From Acidobacteriota bacterium (GTDB lineage Bacteria; Acidobacteriota; JAAYUB01; JAMOQF01): a DNA stretch of 14,410 nt. The DNA is taken from the NCBI GenBank assembly GCA_027040585.1, contig JALULU010000071.1, positions 1 to 14,410 on the forward strand, written 5' to 3'. The translations under genes were made by a program, and so were the position numbers. Numbering within the stretch: position 1 is the first letter of the stretch; each line of letters starts with the position of its first letter. The notes beneath the pieces were generated by a model that saw nothing but the letters and a program-made list of their open reading frames with translations, was not told the origin of the DNA and made no database searches. This document shows positions 8,173 through 14,410 of this stretch, one piece after another.

Positions 8173-8201
8173 AAAATAGAGATACGAAAATTTATTTTAA
8201 A
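8173..8201 (-). promoter_or_regulatory. Candidate promoter of sppA
   Basis: On the minus strand TTTAAA (8196-8201) and TATTTT (8173-8178) are 17 bases apart and end 25 bases before the sppA start. Both are only moderate matches in very AT-rich DNA, so this is the best candidate rather than a firm site. Confidence 0.3.
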
Positions 8202-8216
8202 TGTTTTTAAAAAAAG

Positions 8217-8257
8217 TTTAAAAGTTTTTTGTAAAATTATATAAAATAGGGTTTAAT
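8217..8257 (+). promoter_or_regulatory. Candidate promoter region of the def operon
   Basis: Two overlapping plus-strand matches have 17-base spacers: TTTAAA (8217-8222) with TATAAA (8240-8245), and TTGTAA (8229-8234) with TTTAAT (8252-8257). Either would drive def and, given the tight spacing downstream, probably the whole run to ispG. I cannot choose between them by eye. Confidence 0.35.
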
Positions 8258-8275
8258 TTTTATTAAATGTAAAAA

Positions 8276-8284
8276 AAGGGGTGA
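8276..8284 (+). promoter_or_regulatory. Ribosome binding site deciding the def start
   Basis: AAGGGGTGA sits two bases before the ATG at 8287, in the GGNGGTGA-type arrangement. The in-frame GTG at 8281 lies inside this site, so it is unlikely to be the start. Confidence 0.6.
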
Positions 8285-8286
8285 AT

Positions 8287-8796
8287 ATGATTTTACCTGT
8301 GAAAATCTATGGAAACGAGATATTACGTAAAAAGGCTGAAAAAATAACAGATTTCAATGAAGAGCTGGAAAAGCTTGCAAAAAATATGGCAGAAACCATG
8401 TATAAAGCTCCTGGAATAGGACTTGCTGCTCCTCAAGTTGGAGTTAGTAAAAGATTATTTGTAGCCGACATATCTACACAGGAAAAGAAAGATAAACTCT
8501 ATATCTTAGTAAATCCAGAAATCATTGAATTTTCTGAAGACAAAGATAAAATGGAAGAAGGTTGCTTGAGCATTCCAAATGTATATGAAAATGTTATAAG
8601 ACCAATAGGCATAAAAATTAAGGCTCAAAATTTAAAAGGGGAAGATTTTACCTTAACAGTTGAAGGACTTCTTGCAAGGTGTTTTCAACATGAGCTTGAC
8701 CATTTAAATGGAATACTGTTTGTAGATAGAGTATCAGGCTTTAAAAAGAGTATTTTAAAAAGTAAATTAAAGAAAAACTTTGGTGTAGTATATTAA
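8287..8796 (+). CDS. def: Peptide deformylase
   Basis: Metalloenzyme that removes the N-formyl group from the first methionine of newly made proteins at the ribosome. From the ATG at 8287 it is 169 residues, the usual length. All three family motifs are present: GIGLAAPQ (residues 43-50), EGCLS with metal ligand Cys93, and HELDH with ligands His135 and His139 and catalytic Glu136. An in-frame GTG at 8281 would add two residues but overlaps the ribosome site. The N-terminus MILPVKIYGNEILRKKA matches the normal family start. It heads the plus-strand operon; the next gene begins 13 bases after its stop. No fmt gene is seen beside it, though these two are often paired elsewhere. Confidence 0.97.
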   Translation: MILPVKIYGNEILRKKAEKITDFNEELEKLAKNMAETMYKAPGIGLAAPQVGVSKRLFVADISTQEKKDKLYILVNPEIIEFSEDKDKMEEGCLSIPNVYENVIRPIGIKIKAQNLKGEDFTLTVEGLLARCFQHELDHLNGILFVDRVSGFKKSILKSKLKKNFGVVY

Positions 8797-8809
8797 AAAT
8801 GGAGGGGTA

Positions 8810-10060
8810 ATGCTAAAAAAGAGAAATATCGTAATTTCTGTGCTAAGTTCCTTTATAATTCTCTATATTTTAGTGGGGAGTTTTCTTTTTAAGGTTAAAG
8901 CTTCTGAGAAAAAAACCTATGAGGCATTAAAAACTTTCCAGAGGGTATACCAAATAGCAATAGATGAATATGTTGATCCTGTCAATCCAAATAAATTAAT
9001 AATGGGTTCTTTAAAGGGCTTACTTGAATCTGTAGATGGATATAGTGCATATTTCACAGAAAAAGAATATGAATTTATTTTAAACAAGAAAAACAAACCA
9101 GGAAATGTTGGAATAATTATCTCTCCACATATGGGCTACTACAAAATAATGGCAATCATTCCAGATTCACCGGCGTCAAAATCGGGATTGCTGGTTGGAG
9201 ATACAATTGCTGAAATAAATAATAAAGGAATTTCTGAAAATGACTATCTATATGCAAAATCAATTTTAAAGGGAGATGTTGGAACAAAAATAAAAATAGG
9301 AGTTCAAAGGGGAAGTGATGAAGACGATTTGTTTGAAGTAAACTTAACACGGGCCATAGTAAAACCAAAAATAGTTTCCTCTAAGATTTTAAATGGAAAC
9401 ATTGGATACCTTAAAATATACGCAATTCTGCCAAATAGTAAAAATATTATCAAAAAGGAATTGTTAAAATTAAAACAAAAAGGTATTAATAAGTTGATCA
9501 TTGATTTAAGAGAATCTTATGGAAATGGCTACAATGACGCAGTTTCCATATCCAATTGGTTCTTAAAAAAGGGAACAATAACATTCCTTAAAGGTAAAAG
9601 TTTTGCTGAAAAGAAATTTACTGCAACACCTGATACACTTTTTGATGGTAAAGTGGTTACTATCATAAACAGTACAACATGGCAGGCACCAGAGATCCTT
9701 GCCGCTTCACTTAAGGAAAATAAAAGGGCTGAGGTTATTGGATTTAAAACTTTTGGAGGGGCGTCAATACAAAAATTTTTCCCTGCCGATGCTGGAAATC
9801 ATATATACCTTACTTACGGGGTTTACTGTGCGCCAGATGGAAAATCAATAGTTTCAAAAAAGTATAGAAATTCTGGTATCAGGCCAAATTTAAAATATCC
9901 TCCTGAAGAATTTGCAATGGATCTATACAGTAAATATATTTTAGGAAAGGGGGAAGTAGCTGTAAAATATTACAAAGAATATAAAAAGAAGGTTTATGAA
10001 AAGCAACTTCAAAAAGCTATAGAAATTTTGTCTTCAACTAAACAAAAAAAGGCAGCATAA
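8810..10060 (+). CDS. S41-family (CtpA-like) PDZ protein, probably catalytically inactive
   Basis: Resembles carboxy-terminal processing proteases (peptidase family S41): an N-terminal membrane anchor (about residues 7-27), a helical region with a VDGYSAYFTEKEYE segment (75-88), a PDZ domain (about 99-170, including IIPDSPASKSGLLVGDTI), then the S41 core from about 185. Active family members have SASASEI followed 25 residues later by lysine in FGKGSVQ and, four on, glutamine. Here the aligned segments are TTWQAPEI and FGGASIQ, so the serine position is Gln292 and the lysine position Gly317; only Gln321 is kept. The usual DLRNNPGG motif is also changed to DLRESYGNG. The frame is open throughout and has a strong GGAGGGG ribosome site, so it is not a decayed gene. 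I infer a pseudoprotease, perhaps binding envelope proteins through PDZ. Gene name left blank because activity is doubtful. Confidence 0.88.
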   Translation: MLKKRNIVISVLSSFIILYILVGSFLFKVKASEKKTYEALKTFQRVYQIAIDEYVDPVNPNKLIMGSLKGLLESVDGYSAYFTEKEYEFILNKKNKPGNVGIIISPHMGYYKIMAIIPDSPASKSGLLVGDTIAEINNKGISENDYLYAKSILKGDVGTKIKIGVQRGSDEDDLFEVNLTRAIVKPKIVSSKILNGNIGYLKIYAILPNSKNIIKKELLKLKQKGINKLIIDLRESYGNGYNDAVSISNWFLKKGTITFLKGKSFAEKKFTATPDTLFDGKVVTIINSTTWQAPEILAASLKENKRAEVIGFKTFGGASIQKFFPADAGNHIYLTYGVYCAPDGKSIVSKKYRNSGIRPNLKYPPEEFAMDLYSKYILGKGEVAVKYYKEYKKKVYEKQLQKAIEILSSTKQKKAA

Positions 10061-10070
10061 AGGCATTTTT

Positions 10071-10838
10071 ATGATTGAAAATTTTAATGGATATATTGAC
10101 AAAGAAAGTGACGAGTACAATCTTCTCCTTGAAATCTCAAAAAAACCTCTTCCAGCACATATTGCCATCATTATGGATGGTAATGGAAGGTGGGCTAAAA
10201 AAAGGGGGCTTGAAAGGTTTGAGGGGCACAAGGCTGGCATTAAATCTGTAAGAGATGTGGTTGAAACCTCAGCAAGGCTTGGTATTAAATTTTTATCACT
10301 ATACGCCTTTTCAGTTGAAAATTGGAAAAGGCCCAAAAAGGAAATAATGCAACTTATGGGACTTTTGAAAAAATATATAAAAGAAGAACTACCCACATTA
10401 AAGAAAAATAATATAAGATTTAAAGCAGTGGGAAGAATTTCTGAACTTGATGTCTCTGTTAGAAAATTGATATCACATGCAGAATCTCAGACAGCTAAAA
10501 ATAGTGGATTGCATCTAAATATTGCCTTAAATTATGGTGGAAGAGTTGAAATAGTTGATACATTTAAAAAGATTTTAAACACCTACGGAAAAGATTTGAA
10601 AGTAGACGATATAGATGAAGAATTGATAAGCAAAAATTTGTATATGAAAGATACTCCTGACCCAGATCTTTTAATTAGAACCAGTGGTGAACTGAGAATT
10701 AGTAATTTTTTCATATGGGAAATTGCCTATACTGAACTTTACTTTACCAAGGTTTTATGGCCCGATTTTAATCGTAAAGAACTTTTTTCAGCAATAAAGG
10801 ATTTCCAAAACCGCCAGAGACGATTTGGAGGAATTTAG
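10071..10838 (+). CDS. uppS: Isoprenyl transferase, probably undecaprenyl diphosphate synthase
   Basis: Cis-prenyltransferase that extends farnesyl diphosphate with isopentenyl diphosphate units to make the C55 lipid carrier for peptidoglycan and other surface glycans. The 255-residue protein has Asp36 in IIMDGNGRWAKKRG, the pyrophosphate-binding signature, then FEGHKAG, LYAFSVENWKRP and the C-terminal LLIRTSGELRISNFFIWE and LYFTKVLWPDF blocks. All are typical of the family. It starts 10 bases after the S41-type gene and has only a weak ribosome site, suggesting coupling to upstream translation. Its place before cdsA and dxr is the common arrangement and supports UppS. Exact chain length cannot be read from the sequence. 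Confidence 0.95.
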   Translation: MIENFNGYIDKESDEYNLLLEISKKPLPAHIAIIMDGNGRWAKKRGLERFEGHKAGIKSVRDVVETSARLGIKFLSLYAFSVENWKRPKKEIMQLMGLLKKYIKEELPTLKKNNIRFKAVGRISELDVSVRKLISHAESQTAKNSGLHLNIALNYGGRVEIVDTFKKILNTYGKDLKVDDIDEELISKNLYMKDTPDPDLLIRTSGELRISNFFIWEIAYTELYFTKVLWPDFNRKELFSAIKDFQNRQRRFGGI

Positions 10839-10844
10839 CCTTTT

Positions 10845-11669
10845 ATGTTAAAGAGAGTTATTTCAGCATTCGTTTTAATACCTATAGTTATCTTCTTTAT
10901 ATTTTTTCTTCCCAAAACATATTTTATAGCTGTATCACTTTTAATTGGATTAACCGCATTTTGTGAAACAGTATATATGGTTGATAACAAATTTAAAAAC
11001 ATAAACAAACTTCTAATCATCCTTCTATCAATTGTATCAACTTTAATATTTTTTCTCATATTTATAAACAATACTCATCTGTTAACTTCTTATATCATAT
11101 CTCTATTATTTTTCATTTTTACTATTTTTATTTTTCATTTTTTCTCGAGAAGGGAAATGGAAAATATTTTTTGGTCAACGATGCCTTCCATCCTGTTATA
11201 TTTCTATATTATTCTATTCTTTTCCTTCGCCATACTCATAAGATTTGATTTGACTCCCAGAAAAGGTGGATATTTAGTATTATTATGGCTTGTAATAAAC
11301 TGGGCTGGAGATAGTTTTGCATATTTTGGAGGAAAACTCTTTGGTGCCCACAAATTATCTCCCAAATTAAGTCCTAAAAAAACAATTGAGGGAACAGTTT
11401 CTGGCATTTTAGGTGGAATATTTGCTGGAATTCTCATTCAAATATTATTTTTAAACAATTTAAATATGTGGTTTATAATATTGATTTCTCTATTAACTCA
11501 AATCTCTGGTCAAATGGGAGATCTATTTGAATCACTTATTAAAAGATTTTTTGGGGTTAAAGATAGTTCTAATCTAATACCCGGACATGGGGGAATGTTT
11601 GATAGAATTGATTCTTTAATTTTAAGCGCACCTATTTTTTACTACTTTTTTAAATTTTTAAGGTTTTAA
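10845..11669 (+). CDS. cdsA: Phosphatidate cytidylyltransferase
   Basis: Inner-membrane enzyme that makes CDP-diacylglycerol from phosphatidic acid and CTP, the precursor of bacterial phospholipids. The 274-residue protein is mostly hydrophobic, with about seven or eight membrane helices. Near the C-terminus it carries the family signature: Ser230, Lys233-Arg234, Lys239-Asp240, then PGHGGMFDRIDS at about 246-257. Upstream, NWAGDSFAYFGGKLFG and the PKKTIEG segment are also characteristic. The start is 6 bases after the uppS stop, and its GGAGGA ribosome site lies inside the end of uppS, so translation is probably coupled. Its product and that of UppS both feed envelope assembly. Confidence 0.95.
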   Translation: MLKRVISAFVLIPIVIFFIFFLPKTYFIAVSLLIGLTAFCETVYMVDNKFKNINKLLIILLSIVSTLIFFLIFINNTHLLTSYIISLLFFIFTIFIFHFFSRREMENIFWSTMPSILLYFYIILFFSFAILIRFDLTPRKGGYLVLLWLVINWAGDSFAYFGGKLFGAHKLSPKLSPKKTIEGTVSGILGGIFAGILIQILFLNNLNMWFIILISLLTQISGQMGDLFESLIKRFFGVKDSSNLIPGHGGMFDRIDSLILSAPIFYYFFKFLRF

Positions 11670-11675
11670 TTTACT

Positions 11676-12836
11676 ATGAAAAATATTGTTATTTTAGGTT
11701 CAACAGGTTCAATAGGAAAAAATGCACTTGAAATTGTAAGACGATTTCCCGATGAATTTAATATAGTAGGGCTTTCTGCAAATAAGAATATTGAACTTCT
11801 TTTAAAACAAATTGAAGAATTTAAACCTCAATTTATTTGTATTACATCAAAAAATGGTTATGAAAATTTCAAAAAAGAAGTGGATTACAAAAAATTGGGT
11901 GTGGAACTTCTATATGGAGAAAAAGGGCTTGTTGAGCTTGCAACACTTGAAACTGCAGATATTATTCTTATTGCTGTTGTTGGCTTTTCTGGTTTTAGGC
12001 CAACCTATGAAGCGCTAAAAAAAGATAAAGTTGTGGCACTTGCAAATAAAGAATCTTTAGTTGCAGGTGGTGAATTAATTTCCAGAATAAATAGTGGAAA
12101 AATAATTCCAGTTGACAGTGAACATAGCGCAATATTTCAATGTTTAAGGGGAGAAAGCATAAATGAAGTTGAGAAACTCATACTAACTGCGTCTGGAGGA
12201 GCCTTTTTCAGGAAAGACATAAATGAGTTTAAAAATATAACAGTCGAAGAAGCTTTAAAACACCCAAATTGGAGTATGGGAGCAAAGATAACCATTGACT
12301 CTTCAACAATGATGAACAAAGGGCTTGAAGTCATTGAAGCTCATTATCTATTTAACTTACCACCTGAAAAAATCAAAGTTGTAATACATCCTCAATCAAT
12401 TGTTCACTCAATGGTAGAATTTATAGATGGATCAATTATTGCTCAAATGGGAATAACAGATATGAAATTACCCATAGGATTTGCACTTTTTTATCCTAAA
12501 AGACAAAATCTCAAAAATGATAATCTCAATCTTTTAAAAATTTCTCCACTTGAATTTTTTCCACCGGATTTTAAGAAATTTCCATGTTTAAAACTTGCTT
12601 TTGATGTATTAAAAAATGATAAATCCGGTACAATAGTATTAAACAGTGCAAACGAAGTCGCAGTTGATAGTTTCATTAAAAGAGAAATAAACTTCACACA
12701 AATACCCATTGTAATAGAGAAAACATTAAACAAAGTTAAACTATTTAAAATTAAAAGTGTGGAAGATATCTTAGCTGTACATAAAAAATCGACAGACACA
12801 GCCAGGAAAGTGGTAAAAGAGTTGAGAGGTAAGTAG
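11676..12836 (+). CDS. dxr: 1-deoxy-D-xylulose 5-phosphate reductoisomerase
   Basis: Converts 1-deoxy-D-xylulose 5-phosphate to 2-C-methyl-D-erythritol 4-phosphate using NADPH, the first committed step of the MEP isoprenoid pathway; target of fosmidomycin. The 386-residue protein starts with the NADPH-binding LGSTGSIGKNALEIV. It then shows ANKESLVAGGELI, metal ligands Asp147 and Glu149 in PVDSEHSAIFQ and Glu218 in MNKGLEVIEAH, plus LTASGGAFF and HPNWSMGAKITIDSSTM. All active-site blocks are intact. It starts 6 bases after cdsA with a poor ribosome site. Together with ispG at the window's end it shows isoprenoids come from the MEP rather than the mevalonate route. Confidence 0.97.
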   Translation: MKNIVILGSTGSIGKNALEIVRRFPDEFNIVGLSANKNIELLLKQIEEFKPQFICITSKNGYENFKKEVDYKKLGVELLYGEKGLVELATLETADIILIAVVGFSGFRPTYEALKKDKVVALANKESLVAGGELISRINSGKIIPVDSEHSAIFQCLRGESINEVEKLILTASGGAFFRKDINEFKNITVEEALKHPNWSMGAKITIDSSTMMNKGLEVIEAHYLFNLPPEKIKVVIHPQSIVHSMVEFIDGSIIAQMGITDMKLPIGFALFYPKRQNLKNDNLNLLKISPLEFFPPDFKKFPCLKLAFDVLKNDKSGTIVLNSANEVAVDSFIKREINFTQIPIVIEKTLNKVKLFKIKSVEDILAVHKKSTDTARKVVKELRGK

Positions 12837-12840
12837 TTTT

Positions 12841-14169
12841 ATGTTTTTAAATATACTCATTAATACAATATCCTTCATCGTGGTAATTGGAATAATGATT
12901 TTCATACACGAAGGGGGGCATTTTTTAGCAGCAAAATTTTTTAAAGTAAGGGTGGAAGTATTTTCCCTTGGATTTGGAAAAAGATTGTGGGGCTTTAAAA
13001 GGGGAGATACAGACTATAAGATAAGTCTTATACCACTTGGTGGATATGTCAAACTTGCAGGGGAACAATTTGAAGATGGGTTGACTGGAAATGAATATGA
13101 ATTTCTTTCAAAACCCAGATATCAAAGAATTCTTATCTTTCTCGCCGGTCCCTTTATGAATATAATTTTTGCAATTTTACTCGTGTTCCTCAATTTTTAT
13201 TCCGGTGTTGAAAAACCGGTTTTTTTCACAAAACCAGCAGTGGCTGGATATATTGCAAAAAAATCTCCAGCTGAAAAGGCAGGGGTAAAACTTTATGATG
13301 AAATCCTGAAAATGGGCGATAAAACAATAAAAAACTGGGAAGATTTTTTAGTTGAATCATTCTATTATTCAAAGGAAAAGGTAAATTTAACCATCTTAAG
13401 GTCACAAAAAAAACTTACCCTTCCAATAAAACTCAGGGAAAGCCTTAAGGGGGCATCCGATATAAGTGGAATTTATCCGCTCTTTTATACATATGTCACT
13501 GGAGTTTTAAAAAACTCCCCGGCGGAAAGGGCAGGAATAAAAAAAGGGGATGTATTTTTGTGGGCAAAGTTAAACGGGAAAATTTATAAGGGGCAATATT
13601 TAGTTACAGAAGTTATTTTTAAAAACCCCGGCAAAAAGATTCTCTTTGGTATTAAAAGAGGAAATAAAATTTTACTAAAAGAAATTATTCCAGAACCCAG
13701 AAAAGAAGATAAAACCAAGGGTATGCTTGGTTTTACATTTAACATTAAATACATCACAGAAAAATACTCCCCAAAAAGGGCATTTTTAAAATCTATTGAA
13801 AAAAACTACATTTATGCAATTATAACCTACAGAATTTTTACAAAAGTAATCGAAGGAAAACTGTCCATAAAGCAATTTTCAGGTCCCATTGAAATAGCTA
13901 AGGCTTCAGGAGAGGCAGTAAAAAGTAAAAGTATAAAGATCATCTTTGAGTTTATGGCACTTATCAGTTTAAGCCTTGGTCTTTTAAATTTGCTTCCTTT
14001 CCCACTTTTAGATGGAGGAATGATTTTTTTACTTATAATTGAATCAATTATGAGAAAAGATATACCAATCAAATTAAAGGAAAAAATTTTACAACTCGGT
14101 TTCTGGCTATTAATAACCTTTATGTTAGTGGTAATATATTTCGACCTGGTAAAAACACTTGGTAAATGA
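12841..14169 (+). CDS. rseP: RseP-type site-2 zinc metalloprotease
   Basis: Intramembrane metalloprotease of the M50/site-2 family, which cleaves membrane-spanning anti-sigma factors and remnant signal peptides. The 442-residue protein has the zinc motif HEGGH (His23, Glu24, His27) in its first membrane helix. Two PDZ domains follow (cores near 138-170, KSPAEKAGVKLYDEIL, and near 218-245, NSPAERAGIKKGDVFL). A later membrane segment holds the second ligand motif, NLLPFPLLDGG at 383-393 with Asp391, and a final helix ends the protein. It begins 4 bases after the dxr stop and its own stop overlaps the ispG start. No anti-sigma factor gene is in view, so the substrate is unknown; a housekeeping role in signal-peptide clearance alongside SppA is possible. 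Confidence 0.95.
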   Translation: MFLNILINTISFIVVIGIMIFIHEGGHFLAAKFFKVRVEVFSLGFGKRLWGFKRGDTDYKISLIPLGGYVKLAGEQFEDGLTGNEYEFLSKPRYQRILIFLAGPFMNIIFAILLVFLNFYSGVEKPVFFTKPAVAGYIAKKSPAEKAGVKLYDEILKMGDKTIKNWEDFLVESFYYSKEKVNLTILRSQKKLTLPIKLRESLKGASDISGIYPLFYTYVTGVLKNSPAERAGIKKGDVFLWAKLNGKIYKGQYLVTEVIFKNPGKKILFGIKRGNKILLKEIIPEPRKEDKTKGMLGFTFNIKYITEKYSPKRAFLKSIEKNYIYAIITYRIFTKVIEGKLSIKQFSGPIEIAKASGEAVKSKSIKIIFEFMALISLSLGLLNLLPFPLLDGGMIFLLIIESIMRKDIPIKLKEKILQLGFWLLITFMLVVIYFDLVKTLGK

Positions 14170-14410
14170 TAAATAGAAAGATAAGAAAAAAAGTAAAAAT
14201 AGGAAATGTGGAAATTGGTGGTGGGTTGCCAATAAAGGTGCAATCTATGACAAGCACCAAAACAAAAGATTATAGAGCCACCATTTCACAAATAAAAAGG
14301 CTTGAAGATGCGGGATGTGAGATAATAAGGGTCTCCGTCCCAGATGAAGAAAGTGCAAAGGCAATTGGTAAAATAAAATCAAAAATTTCAATTCCCCTTG
14401 TGGCTGATAT
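14166..14410 (+). CDS. ispG: 4-hydroxy-3-methylbut-2-enyl diphosphate synthase, 5' part
   Basis: The first 81 codons of IspG (GcpE), the iron-sulfur enzyme that makes HMBDP from methylerythritol cyclodiphosphate late in the MEP pathway. Translating from the ATG at 14166 gives GNVEIGGGLPIKVQSMTSTKTKD near residues 14-36, then ATISQIKRLEDAGCEIIRVSVPD and, just before the edge, IPLVADI. This is the standard N-terminal pattern of the family. The start overlaps the rseP stop as ATGA, so translation is coupled. The C-terminal part with the cluster-binding cysteines lies outside the window. Confidence 0.93.
   Translation, partial: MINRKIRKKVKIGNVEIGGGLPIKVQSMTSTKTKDYRATISQIKRLEDAGCEIIRVSVPDEESAKAIGKIKSKISIPLVAD

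Noticed and set aside
8281..8286. GTG start for def
   Set aside because: The GTG falls inside the GGGGTGA ribosome site that serves the ATG at 8287.
12904..12921. HEGGH instead of the more familiar HELGH in RseP as a possible defect
   Set aside because: The zinc motif requires only HExxH, and the second-ligand motif with Asp391 is intact, so activity is not in doubt.
13827..14243. 138-codon minus-strand open frame across the rseP end and ispG start
   Set aside because: It overlaps two well-supported genes on the other strand and its translation shows no family pattern.
1..14410. tRNA, rRNA, CRISPR array, insertion sequence or phage genes
   Set aside because: Gene coverage is nearly continuous, no non-coding gap exceeds 300 bases, and no repeats, transposase or RNA-like folds were seen.

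Overview
The window is an AT-rich, gene-dense piece of a bacterial chromosome carrying thirteen complete protein genes and the start of a fourteenth. All but one are recognisable housekeeping or envelope genes with intact family motifs. I see no RNA gene, mobile element, CRISPR array or prophage. RseP, SppA, an S41-type protein, UppS and CdsA fit a diderm-like, MEP-pathway bacterium with a standard lower glycolysis. The AT-rich, lysine-rich coding and strong GGAGG-type ribosome sites would suit several anaerobic or thermophilic lineages, but I cannot name a species from the sequence.

Layout: positions 2-5676 lie on the minus strand and are transcribed leftwards as gap-pgk-tpiA-secG, with very short spacers. 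A hairpin after secG is followed by a separately promoted OPT-family oligopeptide transporter gene. An AT-rich divergent spacer (5677-5960) separates gap from rpiB on the plus strand. rpiB converges tail to tail with sppA (minus strand). The two stop codons abut exactly and sit at the centre of a perfect 26-nt palindrome that looks like a shared two-way terminator. A second divergent promoter region (8148-8286) separates sppA from a plus-strand run: def, an S41/PDZ protein, uppS, cdsA, dxr, rseP and ispG (cut by the window edge). Its genes are spaced by 4-13 bases, and rseP and ispG overlap by ATGA.

Together: the minus-strand operon covers triose-phosphate interconversion and the two lower steps that yield NADH and ATP, plus a subunit of the Sec translocon. 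rpiB supplies pentose-phosphate isomerisation. The plus-strand operon joins nascent-protein processing (def), MEP isoprenoid synthesis (dxr, ispG), the lipid carrier for wall and envelope glycans (uppS), phospholipid precursor synthesis (cdsA) and membrane proteolysis (rseP). This resembles the common uppS-cdsA-dxr-rseP-ispG cluster.

The most unusual item is the S41-family protein at 8810-10060. It keeps the C-terminal-processing-protease fold signals and PDZ domain. At the exact aligned positions of the catalytic serine and lysine it has glutamine and glycine, so it appears to be a pseudoprotease with an intact reading frame. The second is the palindromic stop-codon junction between rpiB and sppA. 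I found no evidence of a wholly new multi-gene system.
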